NCBI RefSeq assembly: GCF_019655855.1
Contig: NZ_BPFX01000007.1
Coordinates: 434,001 to 498,000 of the forward strand
DNA: 64,000 nt
From: Pseudomonas paralcaligenes
Lineage (GTDB): Bacteria; Pseudomonadota; Gammaproteobacteria; Pseudomonadales; Pseudomonadaceae
Direction of reading: 5' to 3'
The position numbers and the translations under genes were made by a program. The notes under the pieces are model-generated. The model was given only the letters and a program-made list of their open reading frames with translations, had not been told where the DNA came from and ran no database searches. Positions 1 through 7,940 of the stretch are shown here, piece after piece. Each line of letters opens with the position of its first letter. Within the stretch, counting starts at the first letter, position 1.

Positions 1-675
1 GATGACGCTCTGATCCCACTCCAGCTGGTAGAACAGCTCCGCGGTCAGGTTATCCGTGAGGTTCTGCGACAGGTAGAACATGTTGACCGGGATCAGGGCC
101 TCCTTGATCTCCGAACCGGGGCGGCGAAACGCGGCGACATCGACCGGGTTGATGCTGTTGATCCCCCCCTGGATGAAGGTGCTCTCGCCCCAGCTCACCA
201 CCTGCTTGCCGAGGCGAATCGTCCCCGGCAGATCGGCGATGGTGTAGCCGTGGTAGGCGAAGGCATCGAGCAGCTGCACGCCGCTGGATTGGGCGCCGGT
301 CTTGCGATTGTGGTCGTCGATGTCCTTGAACAGGCGGCTCTCGTCCTTCAGCTCGAAGTCGTACCAGTACTTGCCGCGCAGGAACACGCCGCTCTCGCCG
401 TGGCTCAGCTGCAGGTCGTGGATGCCCTTGAAGATCTTGGAGAAGGTCTCGCCCTTCTTGAAGTTGCGCCGACCGTCGTCAGTGACGCTGCTGCCGAGCA
501 GATCGGGATCGGCGTTGCGCAGTGCCCAGCTGGCACCGATGGACAGGGTGGAATCCAGCTGGCCATCGATCTCGCCGATGGAAAAGTCGATGGCCTGGGC
601 CGACGCGGAAAACAGGGTTGCAAGGCTGATTGCATTGGCGAGCCGGGCTGGCCGCCATCGGGGTTGCTTGAGCAT
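1..675 (-). CDS. DUF1302 family outer-membrane protein (partial, C-terminus off the left edge)
   Basis: The reading frame runs leftward from the ATG at 675 and is still open at base 1, giving 225 residues. The N-terminus is a Sec signal peptide (MLKQPRWR, then a hydrophobic run ending SASAQA|IDF). The mature part has the alternating aromatic pattern of an outer-membrane barrel, with GKQVVSWGEST and GINSINPVDV segments that also occur, in closely similar form, in the DUF1302 gene at 9315-11108. DUF1302 proteins are about 550-650 residues, so more than half is missing. In many Pseudomonas they pair with a DUF1329 gene; any partner here would lie outside the window. Role in transport of hydrophobic compounds is inferred from family context, not shown. 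Confidence 0.85.
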   Translation of the reverse strand, partial: MLKQPRWRPARLANAISLATLFSASAQAIDFSIGEIDGQLDSTLSIGASWALRNADPDLLGSSVTDDGRRNFKKGETFSKIFKGIHDLQLSHGESGVFLRGKYWYDFELKDESRLFKDIDDHNRKTGAQSSGVQLLDAFAYHGYTIADLPGTIRLGKQVVSWGESTFIQGGINSINPVDVAAFRRPGSEIKEALIPVNMFYLSQNLTDNLTAELFYQLEWDQSVI

Positions 676-919
676 CTTCACTACCTCTTGTTGTTCTTGT
701 GTTGCGACGCAGGCCCTTTTTGCGGGACGAGCCGGCCCGTACAGGTCATCGAGGGCTCGATGAATTCCGTATTTCTGGAAGTGGTGGGTATTACGCCCTG
801 CGCACTAGCGGGCGCTTGATCAGCAGAAGTGCCTGACTGGCCTAACCTGCTTGTTCACTTTTTTCAGGCAATAAGCTCCTCCTGCGCATCACATGGTGCG
901 CTTTGCAGAACCGGGTTTA

Positions 920-1528
920 TCAGTCGTCTAGAGTCGGTAACTCTGGGAGCGGAGCAGTGGCAAATGCTCGAGCTTCATCAGCTGGAACACCCAACCCTCG
1001 CAGGACAAACTCCGCGGTATCGGCGCCGGCATCGCGCCACGTCTTATGCCCTTGCAGGACGAGACTGATAGCCGACAGAACCGCTCCAGCGATCAGGCCA
1101 ATGGCGGACAAGAGTTGATCCTGACGGAAGCTGTAGCGCTGACTGGCAAGGCCTTCCAGCACGTCTCTCACAGGTGGGCCATCCCACAGAGCCTGCATCG
1201 ATACATGCGAGGCGGCGTAGCGCACCAGGAAGCTGCCCCAGTGGCGCTCCTCATGGGCACGGCGGATATAGAAGCGAACCCCGTTGGACAGTCGCTGCGC
1301 CGGATCCAGCCCAGGGGCCGCGCTCTTGCCAACCCGCTCGTTCATTTCGGATGCCAGCTCGGTGGCGACCGTCTCGAACAACGTTTCGATGGATTCGAGA
1401 TTCTTGTAGATGGTGTTGCGCGCCAGCCCCGCCTTCTGCGCCAGTTCACTGACGTTAACGTCCGCCAGTTCCTTCTGGGCGAACAGCTGGAGGGCCGCTT
1501 CATGGATGCGCTTTTGAATGATGCTCAC
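920..1528 (-). CDS. TetR/AcrR family transcriptional regulator
   Basis: A 202-residue protein with an N-terminal helix-turn-helix of the TetR type (ALQLFAQKELADVNVSELAQKAGLARNTIYKNL, quoted in parts: AGLARNTIYKN is the recognition helix) followed by an all-helical ligand/dimerisation domain. A GTG at 1528 was chosen because GAAGG lies about nine bases upstream; another in-frame GTG at 1573 adds 15 residues but has no Shine-Dalgarno. It is divergent from the amidohydrolase pair starting at 1825, and a palindrome at 1645-1664 in the shared gap is a good operator candidate. The likely job is repression of the amidohydrolase operon, possibly also of the DUF1302 gene to its left. The ligand is unknown. 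Confidence 0.85.
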   Translation of the reverse strand: MSIIQKRIHEAALQLFAQKELADVNVSELAQKAGLARNTIYKNLESIETLFETVATELASEMNERVGKSAAPGLDPAQRLSNGVRFYIRRAHEERHWGSFLVRYAASHVSMQALWDGPPVRDVLEGLASQRYSFRQDQLLSAIGLIAGAVLSAISLVLQGHKTWRDAGADTAEFVLRGLGVPADEARAFATAPLPELPTLDD

Positions 1529-1644
1529 GGCTATAGACCTTCGAGACGTCGAATGCGCACAAGTGAACACCACTGATCACGACAAATCAACCACGAAATC
1601 GTCTATTTTTTAGCCTGAAATCACCAGACAACCCATGAAATAGG

Positions 1645-1664
1645 TCTGTAACAGGCATTACAGA
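1645..1664. promoter_or_regulatory. candidate TetR operator
   Basis: Perfect inverted repeat TCTGTAA-N6-TTACAGA in the gap between the tetR gene and the divergent amidohydrolase operon. The 20-base length and symmetric seven-base arms are typical of TetR-family operators. No second copy was seen in the window. Confidence 0.6.
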
Positions 1665-1824
1665 GGCCATGAGCGCGGCGAGAAGCAGATGAAGCAAGGG
1701 TTACAGGCAAGCCAAGACGTGATCCACCCTTGACCGTATTGATCACAAGTGCTCATTATGGATCAAGTGTGTTAGCGGTGAGTCGCCGACCGACTCGAAT
1801 CTCATGCTCGCCAAGGTATCCCTC

Positions 1825-2895
1825 ATGGCCATCAAGCAAGGGCGCATAGACGTCCACCACCACGTAATCCCCCCTGCCTTCGTCGCCACCATGCAAGTTA
1901 AGGGCATCGAGAAGGTCGCGGGCGCCCCGCTTCCCAGGTGGACTCCGGAGAAATCCATTGCCGTGATGGATGCCAACGGCATTCAGACCGCGATCACCTC
2001 CCTCTCCGCACCCGGTGTTCACTTCGGTGGTGGAGCCGCCCAGGCCGTCGACCTGGCCCGGCGCTGCAACGAATTCTCCGCAGGGATGGTGGCGCAGTAT
2101 CCGGGCCGCTTCGGCTTCTTCGCGGTGCTGCCCATGCCCTTCACCGCGCAGGCCTGCAGCGAGGCCATCCACGCCCTGGATGTGCTGAAGGCCGATGGCG
2201 TGGTGCTGCTGGGCAGCACCGACGGCCATTTCCTCGGCGACCCACTGTTCGACGAGCTGATGAGCGAACTGGATCGCCGCCGGGCGGTGGTCTTCGTGCA
2301 TCCCAACCTGCACGAGACCAGCGTGAACATCGGCCTCGACATGCCGGGTTTTCTCATCGAGTTCCTCTGCGACACCACACGCGCCGCGATCAACCTGATC
2401 CTGAGCGGAACCCAGGAGAAGTACCCCAATACCCGCTGGGTCCTGGCCCATGCCGGTGGCTTCCTGCCGTTCGTGGCCGGGCGGCTGGGCACGGTGAACA
2501 TTCCCGATCTGCAGCGCCACGCGCCACAGGGCGTGCAGTACTACATCGAGCGCTTCTACTTCGACACCGCGCTGTCGCCGTCGCGCTACTCCATGGTGGC
2601 GCTGAAGGAGCTGGTCGATCCCTCGCACATCCTGTTCGGCAGCGACTTCCCGTTCGCGCCGGCCCCCGCGTCGGCACTGCAGTGCCGCACCCTGGACGAA
2701 TCCGACCTGTTCCCCGAGCCGATCAAGTACGGCATCGCCCGGGGCCATGCGCTCGAACTCTTCCCCCAGTACCGCCATGCCGACGAGGTCGTCGCCGCGC
2801 TCCCCCTCTTCGAGAGCGAGTCCGTGGCCGGGCGCCTGCGACGAGCGATGACCGGGCCGATGTCATCCATGGCCGAGTCCATGCGCAACCGCTGA
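1825..2895 (+). CDS. Amidohydrolase family 2 (ACMSD-like metal-dependent hydrolase/decarboxylase), cytoplasmic
   Basis: A 356-residue TIM-barrel amidohydrolase. Visible metal and catalytic residues are the HxH motif at H11/H13 (RIDVHHHVIPP), the histidine of VFVHPN, the histidine of LAHAGGF and the aspartate of LFGSDFPFA. This arrangement is that of the ACMSD / gamma-resorcylate decarboxylase group, whose members decarboxylate or hydrolyse aromatic carboxylates. No signal peptide, so cytoplasmic. The ATG at 1825 was preferred over one at 1804 because CAAGG precedes it by eight bases. A strongly similar paralogue follows after 35 bases, so the two are co-transcribed, probably under the divergent TetR. 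The substrate cannot be read from sequence. Confidence 0.85.
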   Translation: MAIKQGRIDVHHHVIPPAFVATMQVKGIEKVAGAPLPRWTPEKSIAVMDANGIQTAITSLSAPGVHFGGGAAQAVDLARRCNEFSAGMVAQYPGRFGFFAVLPMPFTAQACSEAIHALDVLKADGVVLLGSTDGHFLGDPLFDELMSELDRRRAVVFVHPNLHETSVNIGLDMPGFLIEFLCDTTRAAINLILSGTQEKYPNTRWVLAHAGGFLPFVAGRLGTVNIPDLQRHAPQGVQYYIERFYFDTALSPSRYSMVALKELVDPSHILFGSDFPFAPAPASALQCRTLDESDLFPEPIKYGIARGHALELFPQYRHADEVVAALPLFESESVAGRLRRAMTGPMSSMAESMRNR

Positions 2896-2930
2896 TCTGC
2901 GGGGCTTCAGTACAAGAACAAGAGGTGGTC

Positions 2931-4127
2931 ATGAAACGTCGTACATTCGTTGTGGGCGCAGGCGCGCTCATGGGTGCCGGGGTGCTCGCATCGAACATGA
3001 AAAGCGAACCAGAGAAGAACATCGTGAGGAACCTTGATCCGGTTGCGGACGCGGCGGCCATCGCTGCAGTCGAGCAATCCGGCGTGATCGACGTTCACCG
3101 CCATATCGTGCCTCCGGCCATGCGTGACCTGCTGGCACGTCGCAACACGAGGTCGCTTGCCGGGCTCGAACTGCCCGACTGGTCCCCTGAGTCGTTCATC
3201 GCCTCCCTGCAGGCGGACGGCGTGCAGACGGCAATCACCTCTGCGGTGCTGCCCGGCATTAAGGTGGGTGAAGCTGAGCTGGCGGCCTTCTCGCGCAGCA
3301 GCAACGAGTTCTCGCGCGAACTGGCCGAGCGCCACAAGGGCCGGATGGGATTCTTCGCGCACCTGCCATTGCCGTACACCGAACGGGCCTGCGCGGAGGC
3401 CATCCATGCGCTCGATACCTTGCAGGCGGACGGCGTGGTCCTGATGGCCAGCAACGACGGGAAATTCCTGGGCGATCCGCTCTTTGCAGAACTGATGCAC
3501 GAGCTCAACGAGCGCAGCGCCATCGTCTTCGTCCACCCGAACGTACCGGCCACCGACCCTCTCGGCCTGAGCACGCCCCTGAGCGTGGTGGAATACCCCT
3601 GCGACATTACCCGGGCCGGACTGAACCTCATCCTGTCGGGAACGATGGAACGCTTCCACAAGATCCGCTGGATTCTCGCTCACGCCGGAGGCTTCCTGCC
3701 CTACGTCGCGTGGAGGGTGTCCCTGGCCAACACCATGATCGAGTATGGGGACACCGCGACCCAGGGCGTGCTGACTTACCTGAGGCGCTTCTACCTGGAC
3801 ACCGCCACCTCCCTCTCGCGCCCATCGATGGCGACGTTGCGCGAACTGGTCGAGCCAGACCGGCTGCTGTTCGGCACCGATGCGCCATTCGCCTCCGGCC
3901 AACACGCTCAGCAACAGATCAAGGAACTGGTCGCCTCCGACTTCTGGAGCGCCGGCGAAGCGGCCCGTGTCGAACGCGGCAACGCGCTTAGCCTGTTCCC
4001 CGGCTACAAGCAGCCAGATGAGGCTGTCGCGGCAATGCCCTCCTTCGAACAGGAGTCACTCCTCAATGGGACCAAGCGGCAGGTACTCTCGCCGCTGCGC
4101 TCGATTGCCCAGAAGCTGAGAGAGTGA
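2931..4127 (+). CDS. Amidohydrolase family 2 with twin-arginine signal, probably periplasmic
   Basis: A 398-residue paralogue of the preceding gene. The N-terminus MKRRTFVVGAG followed by a short hydrophobic stretch is a twin-arginine (Tat) signal, consistent with a metalloenzyme folded before export. The amidohydrolase ligands are kept: HxH at H56/H58 (VIDVHRHIVPP), FVHPN, AHAGGF and FGTDAPFA. The central parts of the two proteins are nearly the same (for example EAIHALD.LQADGVVL and LGDPLF.ELM), pointing to a duplication followed by acquisition of an export signal, or joint recruitment. GAGGTGG precedes the ATG closely. A cytoplasm/periplasm enzyme pair of one family in one operon is unusual. 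Substrate unknown. Confidence 0.83.
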   Translation: MKRRTFVVGAGALMGAGVLASNMKSEPEKNIVRNLDPVADAAAIAAVEQSGVIDVHRHIVPPAMRDLLARRNTRSLAGLELPDWSPESFIASLQADGVQTAITSAVLPGIKVGEAELAAFSRSSNEFSRELAERHKGRMGFFAHLPLPYTERACAEAIHALDTLQADGVVLMASNDGKFLGDPLFAELMHELNERSAIVFVHPNVPATDPLGLSTPLSVVEYPCDITRAGLNLILSGTMERFHKIRWILAHAGGFLPYVAWRVSLANTMIEYGDTATQGVLTYLRRFYLDTATSLSRPSMATLRELVEPDRLLFGTDAPFASGQHAQQQIKELVASDFWSAGEAARVERGNALSLFPGYKQPDEAVAAMPSFEQESLLNGTKRQVLSPLRSIAQKLRE

Positions 4128-4184
4128 AAGCGATGTCCGCCACATAAGGAATGACCGGACGCGACCCGTTGTCGGGCCAACCCC

Positions 4185-4263
4185 GTAGGAGCGGACTTGT
4201 CCGCGAACGGGCTGACAGCAACGCTTCGCAGCCAATCGGAGTGCCGCCCAGCCACCCCCACGC
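4185..4263. repeat. REP-type palindromic repeat (degenerate doublet)
   Basis: Begins GTAGGAGCGGACTTGTCCGC and ends with the GGAGTGCCGCCCAGCC arm also found in the copies at 21853 and 41957. It is the commonest repeat family in this window; see also 39041, 62467 and 62632. Here the right arm has decayed (CCACCCCC instead of CGCTCCCAC). Confidence 0.75.
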
Positions 4264-4325
4264 GGGCAGCCATAAGCGAACAGCATTAGGCCATTGGCCG
4301 TGGACTCGGCCAGTCAACGAAAATC

Positions 4326-4347
4326 GCCGGCATCGCCCGATGCCGGC
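4326..4347. terminator. hairpin between convergent genes
   Basis: Inverted repeat GCCGGCATCG / CGATGCCGGC with almost no loop, sitting in the 230-base gap between the convergent amidohydrolase and phospholipase-like genes. On the minus strand it is followed by GATTTTCG, a weak U-tract. Likely a shared terminator. Confidence 0.45.
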
Positions 4348-4356
4348 TTCCAGCGG

Positions 4357-5553
4357 CTACACAAGCGGCGTGCGCTTCACGAAACGTTGATGCCCCACCG
4401 CCGCCCACGCATGGTTCTCGATCTTGTTGGTGGCGATGAAGTTGCAGCCGCTTTCGAGGCAGTCGTACCAGTTGTCGTCGCTGTTCACTTCATAGGCCCG
4501 CAATAGCACATCCCTTTTCCCGGCTGCCTTGCGGAATACCAACATCCATTGGTCACGCGTCGGATGAGTGATGTTGTAGTTGAAGAAGACCCGATGGGTG
4601 TCCGCCGGGTCTTCGTTGTTGCCGCATTTCTTGTCCGCGAAGCAGAGGCGCTTCTTGGGCTCGGTCGACGCGTATTTCTTCTTCGCGGTTTCGTCGCCGG
4701 TCAGGCAGATGATGATCTTGCCAGCCAGTTCGGCGACGGTCGGCCAGCCGTTCGTCCTGGCCCCTTCGGGCAGGGAATCGCAAGTGCCCATGAGGTCCCC
4801 GGGTTGGTAGATCGGCATGAGCAGCCGTGCGCGGATGTACTCGTCCAGCTCGGCGGGGAAGTTGTCCGAGTGCACCTTTTTCAGGTCGATGTGCAGGGTG
4901 ATCACATCATGCCCGGGGTGGGCGTTCGAGTAGGCGGTGAGATCGGACAGGTACTGCGACAGCTGGCGGTCCTTCTTGTCGTAATCCTTGGTGTGCGTCA
5001 CCGCCCATTCGTTGCCGTCCTTGGACTGTGCGACGTCGATTTCCAGCGAGCCGCAGCCATCCTTCGAGGGCTGGCCGGCATTCCACTGCAGCTGCTGGAC
5101 GAAGCCTTCCTTCCGCTCGTAGCTGTTGTGGGCCGATTTCATCGACACTTCATTGAAACGCAGTTCGGCATAGCTGGCCTTCAGCAACGTGAAGGTGATC
5201 CGGCGCAGGTCCTTGTCGCCCGGCGAATGGCGTTCGCCATAGGTCGCGAGCTGCAGGTTGGCCTGGGCGTCGGTGACGCTGGACTTCAGGCCACCGCCTT
5301 CCTGGGGGTCCTTTATGCTCTTGATGTAGGCGGTGCCGAGGACTTGCTTGTCGCCGTCGCGTAGCAGCTCTATATCCAATTCGCCGTGGTGGCCGGTCTT
5401 CGCCTTCACCCTGAACGTGGCCGAGCTGTTCGGGCCGATCAGCTTGTCGTCGATGGACTTCCCGTCGCCTTCGACCCAGTAATCCCGGGTCACTTTGGTT
5501 CTGATCGACACATCGAGCCTGTTGGAAATGATCACATCCGCTGGACTTGCCAT
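4357..5553 (-). CDS. PI-PLC-like phosphodiesterase with an extra N-terminal beta domain, no signal peptide
   Basis: A 398-residue protein with two parts. Residues 1 to about 130 form a predicted beta-rich domain (ISNRLDVSIRTKVTRDYWVEG and following). The rest resembles a phosphatidylinositol-specific phospholipase C X-like barrel: KSAHNSYERKEG (H142), SLEIDVAQ (E171, D173), WAVTHTKDY (H187), then DVITLHIDLKK and a KIIICLTG strand. The paired histidines and the acidic residues match general acid-base catalysis of this fold. The ATG at 5553 has GGAG eleven bases upstream; a GTG at 5613 has its GGAG too close. The absence of a signal peptide means it is cytoplasmic or leaves by a signal-independent route. 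Family identity is by motif only; substrate unknown. Confidence 0.65.
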   Translation of the reverse strand: MASPADVIISNRLDVSIRTKVTRDYWVEGDGKSIDDKLIGPNSSATFRVKAKTGHHGELDIELLRDGDKQVLGTAYIKSIKDPQEGGGLKSSVTDAQANLQLATYGERHSPGDKDLRRITFTLLKASYAELRFNEVSMKSAHNSYERKEGFVQQLQWNAGQPSKDGCGSLEIDVAQSKDGNEWAVTHTKDYDKKDRQLSQYLSDLTAYSNAHPGHDVITLHIDLKKVHSDNFPAELDEYIRARLLMPIYQPGDLMGTCDSLPEGARTNGWPTVAELAGKIIICLTGDETAKKKYASTEPKKRLCFADKKCGNNEDPADTHRVFFNYNITHPTRDQWMLVFRKAAGKRDVLLRAYEVNSDDNWYDCLESGCNFIATNKIENHAWAAVGHQRFVKRTPLV

Positions 5554-5701
5554 CGTAGATACCGCTCCTGGTTGCTGTGTTGTGTGGGGGCGACATGCCC
5601 GCCTTCCATTCACGACTCCGAACGAAAGACCTTCGGTATAGCAGACGGGTCGGCGCCGCGCGGCCGGGGCACACCAGGGATGCGGAGGACGAACGGGCGG
5701 C

Positions 5702-6700
5702 TCAGGCGCCCCGCTTCCCCCGCCGGTATTCGTTCACCGTCACCCCGGTCCAGCGGCGGAAGGCCTGGCGCAGACTGGAGGCATCCGCATAGCCCAGCAG
5801 CTCCGCGATCTGCTCCGTGCTCAGCGGTGTCCGCTCCAGCAGCTCCCGGGCGCGCGCCAGGCGGGCTTCGTCGAGTATCTGCCGGTAGCTGCTGCCTTCC
5901 TCGGCGAGCCTGCGGCGCAGCGTGCGCTCGGTGAGCCTGAGGTGCCGGGCGATCTGGCCGATGTCCGGGTAGCGCTCCGGCAGCGACGCGAGCAGGGCCG
6001 CCACGCGCTGGCGCATGCCGCCCATTTCGCTTTCGAGCAACTGGTTGAAGCTCTCGCTGGCCAGGGAAAGGGCCGTCTGGAAGACCGCCGGGTTGGCGGT
6101 GGGAATCCCCCAGCCGAGCGCGGCGGCGGGCAGGTGGAAGACGATGTCGCTGCCGCACGAGCGCACCGGCATGTGGAAGTGGGACGCGTAGGCCCGGGTG
6201 TCACCCAGCCCGGCCGGCAGGGTCAGCCCCATGCCGCTCAGGCGCCGCCCCATGAGTTCGTTGAACAGGTTGTGCGCGGCGGAGGCCAGGACGTTGGCGT
6301 GGAACTGGCGCGCCTGCCCGCTCCAGCCGGGCGGGGCGTTGAGGCTGATGGCGATGCGGATTTCGCCCGGCGTCGAGTGTTCGACGCGGATGTCGGCGAT
6401 GTCCGGGTTGAACAGCAGCATATAGGCCCGCACCACCTTGAGCGCGTCACCGAGGGTCTCGGCGCTCATCAGCGCCAGGCCGGCCATGCCGTAGTCGGAT
6501 ACATGGTAATAGCCACCCAGCCGCAGGCCGTCGACCACCGCGCCGTGGTTGCGCACCACCCAGTCGTAGAGCGCCTGGCTCGGCGGCTGGTCGCCGGGCG
6601 TGGCGGCAGGCAGCAGGGCCGGCGGTGCCACGCCCATCTCCGCGAGGTAGTTCTGCAGCGGCCGCCACTCGAAGTCGAAGGTCAGGAACGACGGCTGCAT
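5702..6700 (-). CDS. AraC family transcriptional regulator (Arabinose_bd-type N-terminus)
   Basis: A 332-residue regulator. The first 190 residues look like the AraC 'arabinose-binding' type ligand domain used by OruR-like regulators (LRLGGYYHVSDYGMAGLALM). The C-terminal hundred residues hold two helix-turn-helix units: IGQIARHLRLTERTLRRRL and IAELLGYADASSLRQAFRRW. The start at 6700 has GAGGAG seven bases upstream. It is the last gene of a minus-strand operon and lies 19 bases behind the serine hydrolase, so it probably controls this operon in response to its substrate. Confidence 0.88.
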   Translation of the reverse strand: MQPSFLTFDFEWRPLQNYLAEMGVAPPALLPAATPGDQPPSQALYDWVVRNHGAVVDGLRLGGYYHVSDYGMAGLALMSAETLGDALKVVRAYMLLFNPDIADIRVEHSTPGEIRIAISLNAPPGWSGQARQFHANVLASAAHNLFNELMGRRLSGMGLTLPAGLGDTRAYASHFHMPVRSCGSDIVFHLPAAALGWGIPTANPAVFQTALSLASESFNQLLESEMGGMRQRVAALLASLPERYPDIGQIARHLRLTERTLRRRLAEEGSSYRQILDEARLARARELLERTPLSTEQIAELLGYADASSLRQAFRRWTGVTVNEYRRGKRGA

Positions 6701-6719
6701 CGGGGTACTCCTCGTGGTG

Positions 6720-7931
6720 TCACAGGCTGCGCGCGATGGCCCGGAAGGCTTCGAGCGACTGGTATTCCATGCGGATGCCATCCTCGTTGTAGCGTGCGTA
6801 GGCGGAGGTCTTGGCGATCACCACGCGACGGGCCGGGTTGACGTAGACGAACTGGCCGTAGATGCCCACCGCCATGAACTCGCCCTCGTCGCTCTGCGGC
6901 ACCCACCACTGGTAGCCGTAGCCCAGGTTGGGCTGGCCCTCTTCCTCGTAGCGCCCCGGAAGCAGGAATTCCCTGCCGGGCCGCACCGAGTCCCGCACCC
7001 ACTGCTGCGGCAGTATCCGCTCGCCCGCCAGGTTGCGGCCATTATGCAGGTAGAGCAGGCCGAAGCGGGCGTAGTCGCGCAGGCACAGGTTGAGCCCGCC
7101 GAAGGCGATTTCCGTGCCCGTGCCGTCGGTCAGCCAGCGGCCGTCGCACTCGACGCCCAGACGCGACCACAGTTTCTCCGCCATGTAGTCAGCCAGCTTC
7201 CTGCCCGTGGCGCCTTCGAGGACCATGCCCAGCACCTGGGTGTCGACACTGATGTAGTGGTGCTGGCGGCCGGGCTCGCCGGCCCGCCGCAGCTTCGCTA
7301 CCCAGGCGTTGGTCGAGCCGCCCAGGGCGAGGGTTTCGCCCAGCCGGTTGATGCCGGTGTCGGGATCGGCGTAGTCCTCGCTGAAGTCGATGCCGGAGGC
7401 CATCTCCAGCACGTCCCGCAGGGGCACGCCCTCGTAGCCGCCACCCTTGAGCAGCGGCGCGTAGTCGCTCACCGGGTCGTCCAGGCTGCGGATCGCGCCT
7501 TCCGCCAGGGCGATGCCGACCAGCGCGGAGACGAACGACTTGCCCACCGACCAGGAGATCGCCCGGGTCTGCGGGCCGTTGCCCTGGAAGTAGCGCTCGT
7601 AGGCGATGCGGTCGTTCGCCAGCACCAGCATGCCCGTCGTGCCGGAGTCCGCCAGCCAGTCGTCCAGGGCGACTTCGCGTCCCTGGAAACGGAAGCGTTC
7701 CGGCAGGGCCTGCGAGCGCTCCTGCAGCGGCAAGACCTTCGGCCCCTTCGGTATCTCCCGCGAGTCGAAGACGTCGGGCATCGAGCGGAAGTTCTCGACG
7801 ATGCGCTCGGGCGTGAACAGCGTGTGGAAGTCCCACAGCCGCAGACCCATCTGGCCCAGGTACAGCAGGACGAAGCAGGCGGCCGCGACCAGCAGCGCCA
7901 GCGCGGGGCGTTTGCACAACATGGCTTTCAT
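6720..7931 (-). CDS. Serine hydrolase of the beta-lactamase / class C (EstB, NylB-like) family, membrane-anchored
   Basis: A 403-residue protein with an uncleaved-looking N-terminal membrane segment (residues 9-27) and a penicillin-binding-protein-like hydrolase domain. The nucleophile motif SxxK is S128-V-G-K131 (ISWSVGKSF); the second motif is YIS in GRQHHYISVDTQ. Relatives include esterases, D-aminopeptidases and 6-aminohexanoate-dimer hydrolase. The ATG at 7931 follows GAGG by seven bases. It sits nine bases behind the DUF1329 gene. The active site faces the periplasm, so it may hydrolyse an ester or amide that reaches the periplasm through the DUF1302 protein. That role is inference. Confidence 0.85.
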   Translation of the reverse strand: MKAMLCKRPALALLVAAACFVLLYLGQMGLRLWDFHTLFTPERIVENFRSMPDVFDSREIPKGPKVLPLQERSQALPERFRFQGREVALDDWLADSGTTGMLVLANDRIAYERYFQGNGPQTRAISWSVGKSFVSALVGIALAEGAIRSLDDPVSDYAPLLKGGGYEGVPLRDVLEMASGIDFSEDYADPDTGINRLGETLALGGSTNAWVAKLRRAGEPGRQHHYISVDTQVLGMVLEGATGRKLADYMAEKLWSRLGVECDGRWLTDGTGTEIAFGGLNLCLRDYARFGLLYLHNGRNLAGERILPQQWVRDSVRPGREFLLPGRYEEEGQPNLGYGYQWWVPQSDEGEFMAVGIYGQFVYVNPARRVVIAKTSAYARYNEDGIRMEYQSLEAFRAIARSL

Positions 7932-7940
7932 CGGCACACC

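Noticed and set aside
5554..5613. GTG start 20 codons upstream for the phospholipase-like gene
   Set aside because: Its GGAG is only two bases from the codon, and the extra residues show no signal peptide.
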